A stretch of 64,000 bases of DNA from Triops longicaudatus (taxonomy: Eukaryota; Arthropoda; Branchiopoda; Notostraca; Triopsidae), in assembly GCA_022885665.1 (NCBI GenBank), contig JAGQDJ010000026.1, forward strand, positions 372,001 to 436,000, given 5' to 3'. Numbering within the stretch: the first letter of the stretch is position 1; each line of letters starts with the position of its first letter. Made by a program: the position numbers and the translations under genes. The notes under the pieces are model-generated. The model saw only the letters and a list, made by a program, of their open reading frames with translations, did not search any database and was not told the origin of the DNA. Positions 1-12,400 of this stretch are shown here, in pieces.

Positions 1-465
1 TTTCTCAAAATGAACCCCGCAGGAAAGTTTCAGGTCTAATTTCTTTCTTCATAAAGTAAAGGTCACAATACTTATGTCCCAAGAAATTAAGACCAAGCAA
101 GTAATGTTGGTCTTGTTCTCGCCAAGAAAACAGAGGAAAAAAAAAGAACAGAAAAGAATATATTGAAAGAGATCCTATAAGTCCTTATGGGAGCGTAAAT
201 AAGCCATTAGCGCATCATTTCTGTATTGAAAGCCCTTCTTGGGTTGTCGCCAACACAATCACAATCTATCCTTTCCTTGGCGTTCTCTTACACACTTTTA
301 TTTACCCCCCTCTCCCCCGCTCCCCACATTCAATCGTCGTCACTGTTAGAAGTCTTAAAACATAGAACTCTTGCAGTTATGAACAGTGACGCGGATTGCA
401 GCAGTACATATTTCTGATATAAGTGTCCATGGCCTTTTTCTGTTTTATTCCTTTTCGGCCTTTCT
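1..465. other. 3' flank of the GABBR2-like gene
   Basis: This is the 3' untranslated and intergenic stretch after the receptor stop codon. AT-rich DNA with two AATAAA signals on the minus strand (449-444 and 302-297). I see no gene. Confidence 0.6.
297..302 (-). terminator. polyadenylation signal of the GABBR2-like gene
   Basis: AATAAA reads on the minus strand 164 nt after the receptor stop codon. A second copy at 449-444 is only 17 nt past the stop, so the 297-302 site is the more plausible one. Confidence 0.45.
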
Positions 466-3400
466 TCAAAGGTATTCCACAATGTCGCACTTGATGGAAA
501 TGTTGGGACACGAAGCTAAGACGTTGGCCGATATGGATGCAGCGCTATGGCTGGAACTACTGGTATCTTGTTGCTTTTGCATGAGCAGTTTCTGAAAAAT
601 GGGCAGGATGGAAAGATCCAGATTGAAATCTGTTTCCAGCGTAGAGGAGGGCGAAGAGTCACCTCGCTCTGTATGATGGGGCATAAGTAAGCGTCGGCTC
701 ACGTCAGGGACACTTTGACATCCACCGAGTCTTTGTTGTTGCCACAGTTTCGTGCTCGCACTACCAGCTGGGCTTTTATTGTGATTTGAAAAATGCATCG
801 ATACAGCAGCCGGAGGGGTTGGAGCGGGCGTAATCACGGAGTTGGAGGTGGAACATGACGAAGAAGATTCGCCGACTCTTTTCGGAGCGTTGGATTGTCG
901 TCGCCGCTTTGATTTACGTCCACTGCCGTGTTCCTTTCCAACAACAGTTCTTCCAGCTTTGACCTTCCCGTTGTAGCCTTGCGACGCCGTTTTCGCTTTG
1001 TTGTTCCGCATCAGCTGGTTTGGATCGGTTGCTGAAAGAGAGTCCACAATCCCAAAAGTTAAGATTCGTATAAATAAAAAAGCGAAATTTGAGAACTTAA
1101 AGCAAAGGTCGTAAACTAGGGCTGGTCTGTGGAACGTGAGTAAAAGAACGTCACTGAACAGCCTGGAAAGATTGTAAGACGATTTAAAACGCCGCACGCA
1201 ATTTCTCTCCGCGCTGCTCATTTCAAACTTATTTCGGTTTAGTACCGCAGTGTTTAATTAAAACTCTTGATGTCTGAGCCCCTTTTGCTCTGAAACAGCC
1301 AGTACTCACGTATCCTTTTGAAGAGATATCTTTTGAGAGCCCTAGCATAACCTGCATCTTTAACGCGCTTCAAAATTACGGTACGTTTCGTTACAACTGC
1401 TTTTTCCTTCTCAACGGCACAGCGAACGCATTCAGCAATGCGCTGAGAGTGCAAATGCCGGTAGCGCTGTATGTGCATTCACTTTATATAAACATAACCT
1501 TTCAGTAAGTGGGATACAAACGATAGAAACTCATACGAGAAGAGAAATATACGTGCGAGTACAACATTTCATGACGTGAGTGCTTTTTCTCATTTTGTAT
1601 GGAACACCAGGTGCAAGTCTACCAAGGAAGTTCCTGTTTATTTCTTTAATCAGAAAGACGTAGTTACTATTGCATTATATTCAAAATTCCCGTTTGTTTT
1701 TCGATGCTTTTTTTTACTCATTTCGATTTAGAAACTTCACTAAAGAATTGCAGCGCTGCTTTTTAGATATTCTAAACCCGTCTAAAATTTCTGCAAAAGT
1801 GACGAGAAGTTACAACGAAAAAAAAATCCCGTGTTACCTCTCTGAGAGGTTCACGGAATTCATTGTTGCTAGGAGTCAAAATGAGCGTAGAATATCACTG
1901 ACGTCAGTATAAGCTCATCTCAATAATCTGTATAGTATTCATTAAAAACATCCAGGTAGCGTGTTCTAATTTAGATGCACAGCTGCTGCGTAAGGGGTGT
2001 CCCTATGAGCTACACTCGTGTATAGTTCGCATGGCAGCACAGCTTCTGCGATGGGAACATGATTGTTAGCCAAATGCCGTGCACAAGGAATCGAGACTGT
2101 TCCTTGCTTCATTTCTTCACCGTAATAAAGCACTATATAATGCAGACCGCAAAACTGAAGCAGTTCAGAGCAACTGGAAACTCCTTATTCGCCATCGCTT
2201 AAAGCTTCCTTTGAAATCGCCATAACTCTTATACGAAAATTCGGAATTTCTTAGCTAACTATTTCTGAGCTTTTTTTTTCAGTCTACTTTAGCGTCTAAT
2301 AAAAATGAGTTTCAAGGAATGTTAATAAGAAGGAAACAATTTATACTAAGTAGACCTTTCCTCGTGCAAATATTCGCATTTGAAGACAAAATTATGTTTC
2401 ATTGTTACGCGAATGAAATTCTACAAAAAAAAAAAAAATATTCTGCAAAAAAATAGCATTAATTTTATTTTTGGACGGAAACACAATGGGAATAAAAATT
2501 TTTCTCTATCCTCTGATCAGAAATTTTCATTTCCTCCAGACAGTTCATGCACATAACACAGGTCCTGAAAGATTGTTATTTTCTCCGAAATAAAGTGGCT
2601 TAGGCCTACGAATTAGCTTATATGTTTTGCTTATATATTTCCTTTAGGTGGCTCTGCAAAAATCGGAAATATGACCATGTCGAGAATCTAGGATTCCGAG
2701 TCACATGTCTGCTGCATAAAACGAAATTGGACGGCCGTTGTTGTCGTGTTCGAGAGATAAATGGAACCTTGTTAGTCATGTTGCGAACTAAATCATGCTA
2801 AGTCAAGCAAATATTTCATATCAATATTCTCCTCTTTTGAACTCATATCTCAGTTAAGTTAATTGTCCTACTGGGAGAATAGGATTCCTGGTTTCATAGG
2901 TTTCTTTCCACGGGTTTACAGAAACCCGTAGAAAGAAAACAATACCTACAGCGAAGAATGCTCATTTTGCAATTCAAACCCTCTCATACGTTCCAAATCT
3001 CGATGTTGCTTCAAAACTGCTTTTCCTCACCCTACTACCACGCTTAAGAATGCAAAAAGCCCAGCACTGGCATGAATCCTCAAGACTGAAAAGGGATAGT
3101 GCATTACTGGAATGAATGCTTTAAGAATGAAAAGGAAACTACTCGAATGAATAAATGAGAGGTATTTTACCCAGGCACGGCGTAGGCGGGCAGTGGTTGC
3201 AGAACTCCATTTCAGGCATAATAGGCGAACAAGGTCTCTCATTACAGATCGTCAAAGGCCCACTTTTAGGCTCAGGCGAAGGCGCATACGGTGGCGCTTC
3301 GAATGTTGCCTGCCCGTTTGCTTGATTCAAGCTATTCACGGGTGCAGTGGCAGTTTCGAAGAATCGACTTTCGCCGTCGTCACTTCTACGGTTGTCAACC

Positions 3401-6400
3401 AAGAAAAGAGGCGTGGAAGGTGGCGTCAAGGGTTCCATCGACGCTATTGACGGGCCACGTATGATGGTGGTCGTAAACTCGGGCTCAGCGATGACAAGCG
3501 GGTGGTCATCACCCTGGGATTCACTCGGGGCCATGATGTCATTACTGCCAGAACCGAAGATCGTGAACCGCGGAATCGGTTTGCCACTATCCAGCGAATG
3601 GCATTCCAGACTACTAGTTCGGTAATTGGAAAGGGATTTCGAGTCATGGAGTAAGGAGGCACTGGCACTGAAATGGGAATGGTTTCCGCTGCAGTGGCTG
3701 GCCGAAGAGGCCCACGTTTGCAAGTTTCCAAACAAGGACACGCTTCGTGGCACGCGTTGTGCCCAGTGCGGGGACTTGGGATGGCTCGTAGGCAGCTCGT
3801 CAGCGCTTTTGCACCACGGCACGGCCACAGCTTGCCCCGCTCGAAGGTCGCAAGCACAGCGCGGGACCAGGAAACGACGCGGGTGGGAAGCAAACGAAAC
3901 AGGCATGCCAACCGAGAGGTTATCCGAAGGGGCCACTGAATGGGAGGACAGCGCGTCAGTGGAAGCTTGGCGTGTCGGGGCACGTGACGTGGCTTCTTCT
4001 TCTTCGACATCCAGTTGGCACGTTTCGCTGGGGGTGTTCTTGAATTGTTGGGGCACATGGAGAGTAAGCGGGTTGTCAGTTGAATCTGTCGAATCTGGGA
4101 TCAAAAGCGGAGCTGATTCCAGGCTCATTTCCCCGGTCAGGGATGTATCACAAAGACGTGTCGAGTTGTGTTCGTTTTCACCCGCTACGGAGGCATTGTC
4201 TTGTTCCACGGACTTCCGTAACACTTGACTAATGAGCAGTAATGGGTGGCTAATAGCCGACCACACATGGGCATTCCCACTGAAAACCTCCGTTTTGTCA
4301 GCCTCGTTCGCCTTTTCTTCGGAGTATCTGTTCCTAGAGTAAAGAAGACAAATCACTCCCTCTTCACATGTGAAAATTAGGTCTGGAAAAGTAGACAAAG
4401 GCGCTCTGCCGTTTGGTGCCAAAGAAATGTATGTCAGCTGTATATCAAGACGAGCACTAGCTGTGAATGACTCTTCGTTTTGTTCGATAAGATACCCTTT
4501 AATATACAAGGGCCTTTTTTGTTGACTTTTTTGGTTTACTCATTTTTACTGCGAGTGGAAAACACTGGAAAATTTTAGGGTTATTTTAATATTTTTTAAA
4601 TCATATTTTTAAAGCCTTTCCAGATGGTTTTTCTATATTATTTGAAAATACTTTTTCGGATTATCATTCCCCATTAGAGGTTTCCAAAATATTCCTAATA
4701 CACTAAACAAGTGCATCTGATTCTGTCTACTATTCTGTCGACTATCCTTTGCTCCCGACCGGTTGACAAAATTCGACTTACTTAATTTTAATATGCCAGA
4801 GCAAAAATTATGAAATTTCTTTAGCATTTTTTTCCTGTTTATTTGCACATTTCAACCATCAAAAAAGGGAATTTTTTGCTCGTAAGGTGCTACAAAACAG
4901 CATGTCCCGTCAGATACACACACCTTATTTGTATTTGTGACGTATTTGGCTTTTGATTTTTTTTTTTTTTTTATTTGTGACCACCGCTGACTGTTGCCTG
5001 CCAGTCAACCTGTTTCCGCTGTTTTCTTTGCCTTTTCGGGGCAGATAAATGCCAGAACGTCTAACAGGATTTGAACAGCATCATTTTCATATGCTACGAA
5101 ATGAAGAAAAAGTGTATTGATAAAAGTTTTGCCAACTTGCGAGCAAAAAAGTAACAAAGAGCACAGCCCCGAAAGGGTTCAAAAAGATAATTTGATTCTG
5201 GACTAATGCCGTGAAAATTATGGTAAAATAAAGCAATAAAATCACTAGGAATGTAAACAGGAATAAATACATATTTATTGACTTTTAAAATTAAAATTAA
5301 GAATCTAACCCATAACTCAAGTATTAAAGAAACGAACTAGTGTAAATTATACTAATTAAGTCAGAAGTGACGATAGTAAGATAAGTAAAGCAAAACTAAA
5401 ACTTCCGAAAGCGAGAAGGAACTTCGTACGAATTTTTAAACAACAACGAATTGTTCCTTTCATCAGAAAACTCTGTAAAGAGGAGCGGAGATGAAAGCAT
5501 TCCATGTGAACTTTTGTTCGTGCTTTGTATGGAGTTTCAAAAATACTAAACTTTGGAGTTTGTTAGAACTTCTCAAAGCTCGGTAATTACAACCCTGTAA
5601 CGACAAATATCTAGTTACAACACTACATAAATTACCCTCTGCAATTACAATACTGTGAAGCAGTATCGCCCTTCGCACCTTATTACTACATTCAATGATT
5701 TGATATTTCTTTTCTTCAACAATGCCCATACTTAGACCTTAGTGTGTACTGATGACTATTAGCTTCCAGTTTTATATGTCACTAATGCTGGCAAAGCAAC
5801 TTTACTGTCGCCTATAGCAAACAACGAATAATCGAATTTCGCTGGACCATTCCATTGTGTATTGTTATTTTGTTTGACTTAGCTCTTATATCGCCTATTT
5901 TTCCTTTTGTTACCCTACACTCCTCTATTCGCCATTGTATTTTGTATTTATTACCAATAAACCTCTATGTGTCATTCACTTAACTGCAACAATCCTCATA
6001 TGCTTGTCCACGACTCAAACAGAACCGCAGCGTTGATGGTAACCTCGTGCGTGCTTTGAGTTATTCGTTTTCCGGACTAAAGTTTCGAAACAATTCCGGG
6101 CTACGTAATGACTCGTGCTGTGCGTGAACCATTAGAATTACACTCGTAGCCCTGCAGTCGGAAGACGATCTCTGAGCTAAGTTTATTAGCGTCTAAGTGA
6201 CTGAGTTTGGGTTAAGGCTCATTCCCGACTTTCCGGTATCTTGGCCACGTTGAACTCGAGATTGCCTTTATGGAGCACGAACTTGCATTTGCATGTCAAG
6301 CCGAGAACTTGGGTTTGCCCCGAACTTTTCCTTAAGTGGTCATAGACCAGGCCACAGGAGACAATTCTATTGCTCTACCACTGTCCTTAATGCCAATTTT

Positions 6401-9400
6401 TCTCCCCCATTGTCTATCTCCCCTAGCTGCCTTATCGTCCTTTGGCGCTTTACAGTTCCTAGATCACCGGTCAGAAGGGCAAAAAGAAACCAGCCGTAAG
6501 AATAACGAAGATAAGAGGATACATACTTGACATGGTCAGGCGAACAGGTCGTTTCCGGTGAGGATATTAACGACGCCAAGGAAACCGTGTCTGCCACACT
6601 CAGGGAAGGCACTAGTCAATGTGTACATCCCAATTAGCCAACTCGCGTCCCGTGTTACAACACCAAAAATAACTTACTCCGTCCGTCGAGCTCGCTGTGA
6701 TCAGTTTTGTGAACTTGATTATGGTGCAAAAGTTCGGCTTCTTCGTTGCCCAGTTTGCCCAGCAAAGCCTAAACACAAATCAATTATGTTTTGCTTTCAT
6801 AAAAATTCTCGTTATTTATTTTTATTCAGCTAATTATACTTCTGTTTGACGGCGAAAGCAAAGTTCGTCGTTCTCTTATGTCCGAACATATTATTTAAAG
6901 CAAACATGACTACTTATAGACTACTATGAATAGTATAATGTAGTTTTCTTGTAAAGCAAAATCTCTCTATAATGGACTTATTGGGAATTATTCGGTATGT
7001 CCGAAGTTTGTTACTTCAGACGATTTTTCTATGAATTTTCATACCTCGTGACGGGAATTTTCTTTCTCCACTTCACCGTTAATTTCCACAAAATAACCTT
7101 TTTGTCTTTTTGACATAAAAGAGTGAGATAAAATTGTGGGCCAAAAATTTTTTAAGTCTACTGTATTTATGTTATTATTTGTTATTATGATTTTTATTCT
7201 ATTTTTACAACTTTCTACCTCCCTTCTGGAAACATTTCTTGAATAGCTTGTGGTCGATAAAAATCGTTTACTTCAGATGTGAGATATTTACTACCTCCCT
7301 GCTAGGTTGAAGATCAATATGACACAAAGATACCTATGAGACTTGCAATGTCATGCCATAAAAAGGAGGGAAAAAGTTACAATATCACATCCTGGTGGAA
7401 GCTTAGTCTGTTTCGAAATTCAACGCTTGTTCTACCCCAACTTTTTGGTGAATGGTCTTGAAAATTGAGAAAGATCAGTTTCAGAATCACGACAGTGTAT
7501 ACCAACGCGGGATCAGTTATCCTCTTTATTTTTTTTTTTTTTTTTTTTTTTTTTACGGGAAGGGTGGAAGAATGAAGAAAAAACTCATTTTCTACCTGGA
7601 TTTGTTCTTCCAAGGAACGAATTTCCTTCCGAAGTTTGGTATTTTTCGTTTTGGCGCGTTGGAACGAATCTAATGCTGAATTAGAACAGCTAGCTTTGGT
7701 TGAAGACGGCATGGTCGGTTTGATGGTGGCTCGGCCGCGTTTCTCGATAGTTCCTTGTGGATTGCGTCGTAGTTGGACCAGCTTTGAGTGGGGAACGAAT
7801 AATAGAAGGAAAGTTGGATTAATTTTTTAGTGAGGTAGATTCTTTGGAGGAGTTAATTAAAAGTTGGATCAGGGTGAAAAATGCGGAATCAAAGCTCGAG
7901 GTAGAGAATAGTAGAGTAGAAATTGCGTCAGGCTTACTTTGGGTACAAAGACAAGACATAAGGTGCCGGTCGTACAGAATATAATGAAAACGGAGATGAT
8001 GATAAAGGAGGCGTCTTGCTGATCCGAAAGAATGAAGGAAATTGGGGCTCCGATGACACACATGATGACGACGTTGTACACGCTCATGCCGATGTACTTG
8101 GAGTCATTTAAAGCTGGGATATTCACGTTGCGAGTCTCCCAGGCCAAAAAGCACCCAAAGACCTACATGAAATAAGAAAGAAAAGATAGTTTTCAATACT
8201 GTACCTTTTACATCGTTTTACATGATTCGTAACTGCCTTGAAAATTAAGGAAAAATTGACATAAGAAATTTCTTTTCATATTGGTACAATATAACATTTG
8301 CTTTGCTACCTTGTTCGGGTTTTCATTATCCGACAATACACGTGCATTAATTTATATCAAAGGATCTGAAAGAACTACACGTAACTTATAATTTGGAATA
8401 TTTAAGATTCGATTCCAGATTTTTCGTCTTCTCAAACGCATTTAAAAATAGACGATATCTCGGACAATAGGCCTATTAGTTCCAAATGAACTGAATATAA
8501 GCCAAATACCGTTATATACAGTGAATTTGGACTGGTTCGGAAGGTTGCGTTGTGATAAATTGTACGTGAAGTTCAAATGCGTAGCGGAATCTAAACGGCT
8601 TGTGTGTTAACTTCCCGCCGCTGAGATTTCCAAGATGATACGTCACCGTGGCTGACAGAAAGCTTTCATATCTTCAGCCGATTCCCCACGTACTAAACCA
8701 AGGAAATAAAGAAAAGAAAAACTGCTGTCGTGTCAGATCCTCGGCTTGACCATTTCTCACGCCCTATGAGATCCGTTCACACACCTAATCTAACTTCAGC
8801 CAAGGTATACAGAACTAAATAACTTGTTGTTTTCTCCCCTTTAGTTTCCAGTTCTATTTGCGTCAGAAAAAGAAACACTTCTCGCGTGGACGGCTGCTAG
8901 GCAGCTTAACTTCTCTCTGATACACGTTCCCTTCATAACCTCTCTCCTTGCACTTTAACCTTTTGGAGTTGAGTGATGGAATGATTTTTAATTGCCTCGG
9001 CAAAGGAAAAAAATGGTCTACTTATCTCCAAATAGCCTGAATAATCGCTGTCATAAGAGCAAAGATCAATAAGAACCAACACTTTTTTCACAGGGAGCTA
9101 GCCGTGTTAATTCGCGTCTTTTGATTAGTTTTGGGGTTAGTTATTTTCCTACTCGTAGTGCCAATGCTTTCTGCACAAGGTAGCAAAAAGAGAAAGTATT
9201 ATCTTTCCTTGTTTTCAAGCACGTTGTTTTCCTGGAACGGATTTTAACGAGGATGTAGGATGCGTACCAATTCCAATGCAATCGTAGAGATTTAAGCAAA
9301 GAAATTCCGCGAAGGGGAACAAATTCAATACTCGACTTGATTATTTTTCGTGTACAAAGAGGATCTGAGATAATTTAAAGAACGAGTCACAAAAGATAGA

Positions 9401-12400
9401 AAATGTCTCATAATTGATTGCTGTAGAAATACGTTTCTTGTGTAGCTGCGGAATACACAATTAGTTTCAGTACAGAAATACACTCCGTCTATGCTACAGA
9501 TATAAAGGAACCTATTATTGCAGAAATAAACTACCAGTATTACTGCAGAAATACACTTCCAGTATTATAGCAGAAATATACTTCCAGTATTACTGCAAAA
9601 GTACACGCACGGCATTACTGTAGAACTACACTTTCAGTATTGCTTCAGAAGTGCACTGAGCACATTATTGCAGAAATACACTAGCAATACTTTTAAAGAA
9701 ATATACTTCCAGTACACTTACAGAAAAACATGCCCAGTATTGCTTCAGAAATTCGTTACAAATATTGCTGCAGAAATATATTTCCAATACTGCCGTAGGA
9801 ACACAATTTCAGTATTCCTGCAGAAATACATGCCGGTATTACTGCAGAAATATATTTCCAGTATTACTGCAGAAATGCACTTCCATTTCTGCAGACATGT
9901 ATCACTAGCATTGCTGCACACATATTGCCATTACAAAGCAATACGTACCATAAGAAGTCCTTTATAGGCGTAAATGCAACCGACGAATATGGTCATGTGT
10001 TGGCTTTTACAGTACTCGGTTTCGGGGCGGATTTCAATATCCTCGTTATTGGCGTCCAGCTGTGTGAAGACAGATAAAAGGGAAAGTTACGGTGCAAATA
10101 ATGAATAATTGGCTCGGGTAACAAGATTTGGTGGGCCACTAAAGTGCTGCACTGAACCATACCGTACTGCACCGTACGGTACGGTTCAGCACCGAGCTAA
10201 AGTTTGGTGGTGCAGCGAAAATTAAATTACGCAAGTAAAGAAGTTGGATACAAGGCTTCTTACATAAGGGTCAAGCAATTTGGTCTGCCTGAAGAACGGG
10301 TCGATGATTTGCCACGTGGAGAGAATGGCAATGTCCACCGTGAGCAGGATACCGACCACCATGAACAGCTGGTAATCCTTGATAGCCTGTACAGAGACGA
10401 TAAAATTAAGAAATACGAGGAAAGAAGGAGGCAGGCCGCAAGACGAATGTAACTAGAAAAATATGCCACTAAAAACGGGAGATATAAACGAAATGTAGGT
10501 GAAAAAAGTTTTGCTCCTGAAAACGGCTGTTACTGAAGATATAAACGTGTTTCTTTTTGCTTCTCTGGCCTTAGTACTTTGTGGTGGGTTTAGTGGGTAA
10601 GGAAGTATGAAGTTACTAGGTTCCAAGAAACGGAAATGAAAGCATCGTTTAAAGAAGAAGGATTTATCAACAAACTAAAAAGGAAGTTGGATGACCCCCG
10701 GACGCTATATTTCTTATAGTGGTGAGCTTTAGAAACCTGAAGAAAGGAACAGATATATCCGGTCTCATCGTGATTTACACTAGAGGACGCTTTCGGAAAT
10801 ATAAAAAGTTCGTGAACTTTTGCATTCTCCAAAGTTCAATATTTCTTTGCGGTCAGCGAATTCTTGCAAAATTTCAGGATTATTCATTACGTTGGGATCT
10901 AATACACTTTTTAAAGCAAACGAATTTATTTTTTTTACATTGTTTCTAATTTCCTTTACAAGAAGCATTAGTAAAACGTAACTTAGTTATTCATGGCTAT
11001 GTTTACGTGATAGTTCGACCAGAAGTTTATCTCAAATTCTGGTCTTTTCAGTTAAGCGGATTTGTAACCAGGAGTTGACTACGAATGGCAAGAATATAAG
11101 GAATAAGCTTAATGCTTTATGCGTTACAACTCATGAAGTTAAGGCGCGTTTTGTCGTCGTTGTTGAACAAAAACGAGATTTTCTTGAAGCAATGAAAAAA
11201 AGGACAATTTCGCAAGTGTCACGGAGGTACTTAAGAGAAGAAGCGATTGGTTTGGGAAGCAAGTGTAATATTTATGGCGTCTTTGTTAAGACGAGAACGG
11301 TGACGGATTGAGCCGGTGAGCGATCGGTGGAGTTTGGCGGTCAATGTGCTAAAAGAATCTAATAGAGCTTTTGTAAAATGCGCAGGGAGCTGAGAACACG
11401 ACTAAAGCCGGGTTATCGATTTCAAACTTCGACATTGATTCGCTTTTCGCGACCTTCACCAAACCATGTCAAATGTATGCACATATCAGCAACAGATAAA
11501 ACCTCTGACTCTGGGAAAATCGAGGAGAAAAAGCTTCGTGCAGCATTAACACTAGAAACCATGTCAGTGAGAATCACGGAAAATCCCAGCTTTTACTCGG
11601 ATAATACGATGCCCCTATGAGACATGCGAAGAACCTATTTGGGTCAGGTTTTATACCTTCTTGTTAAGTTTCACGTCTTTGAAGATGGAATGAACGCGCC
11701 ACGTCTTGGAGAACATGGAGCCAAACGCTAAGGTAAATCCGGCCATTAAGGTCCATACGCGGGCAGTGCAAATGACAGGCAAAGCGGCTTCACTGGTTAG
11801 ATGCGAATCGAGCCCCAGCAGTATCACGCTCGTGTAAGTCAGTAGGCAGCCGATAATGATCAGGTTGTTAAGGTACGGACTCGACATCTTAATAAACCTT
11901 TGTAATACGACGCAGGAATTACTGTTGTGTACGATTAACCAACTGACACAATGGAAAGCCAATTGCATTAAAACAATGGTAGCAATCAAGACGAACGGCT
12001 AACAATTTTTAAAAAAATGTCCACCATACTCATTGAAAGCACTAAACTGCGATAATATTCCTGGCTAGAACCAAAATATTTAACAGATTCATGTTTTAAT
12101 TTTATAATTAGACAATGTGTTAATGTTGTGGCGATAGTTTTCCCTCTAAGTTTCGCTACGGCAATTGAGATATTCTCGCTATCGATCGAAGCAACGTAGT
12201 AATATAAAATTCATAAACAGCTTTTCCAGAGTAAAAATGACGAAAAATTCATAAAAAGTCTAATAAAGATGGATAATGTGATTAAAGTATATTTGGTAAG
12301 CGGCTTGTTTCAATGTTCCCTCTTTTCACTCAGAATCGCCTATTTTTGGATGTTTCTTTTGTGTCTTCTTTCTCCTTTATTTGCTTATCTATTTTGTTTT

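Noticed and set aside
3626..4228. 200-aa plus-strand open frame
   Set aside because: It is antisense to the GC-richer tail exon of the receptor gene. The minus frame continues the in-phase gene model.
6951..7290. Fourth pogo/Tigger-like MITE
   Set aside because: A left-end-like AAAATCTCTCTATAATGGAC is present, but no inverted partner end could be found.
9668..9967. 99-aa plus-strand open frame
   Set aside because: It is a translation of the 25-bp minisatellite.
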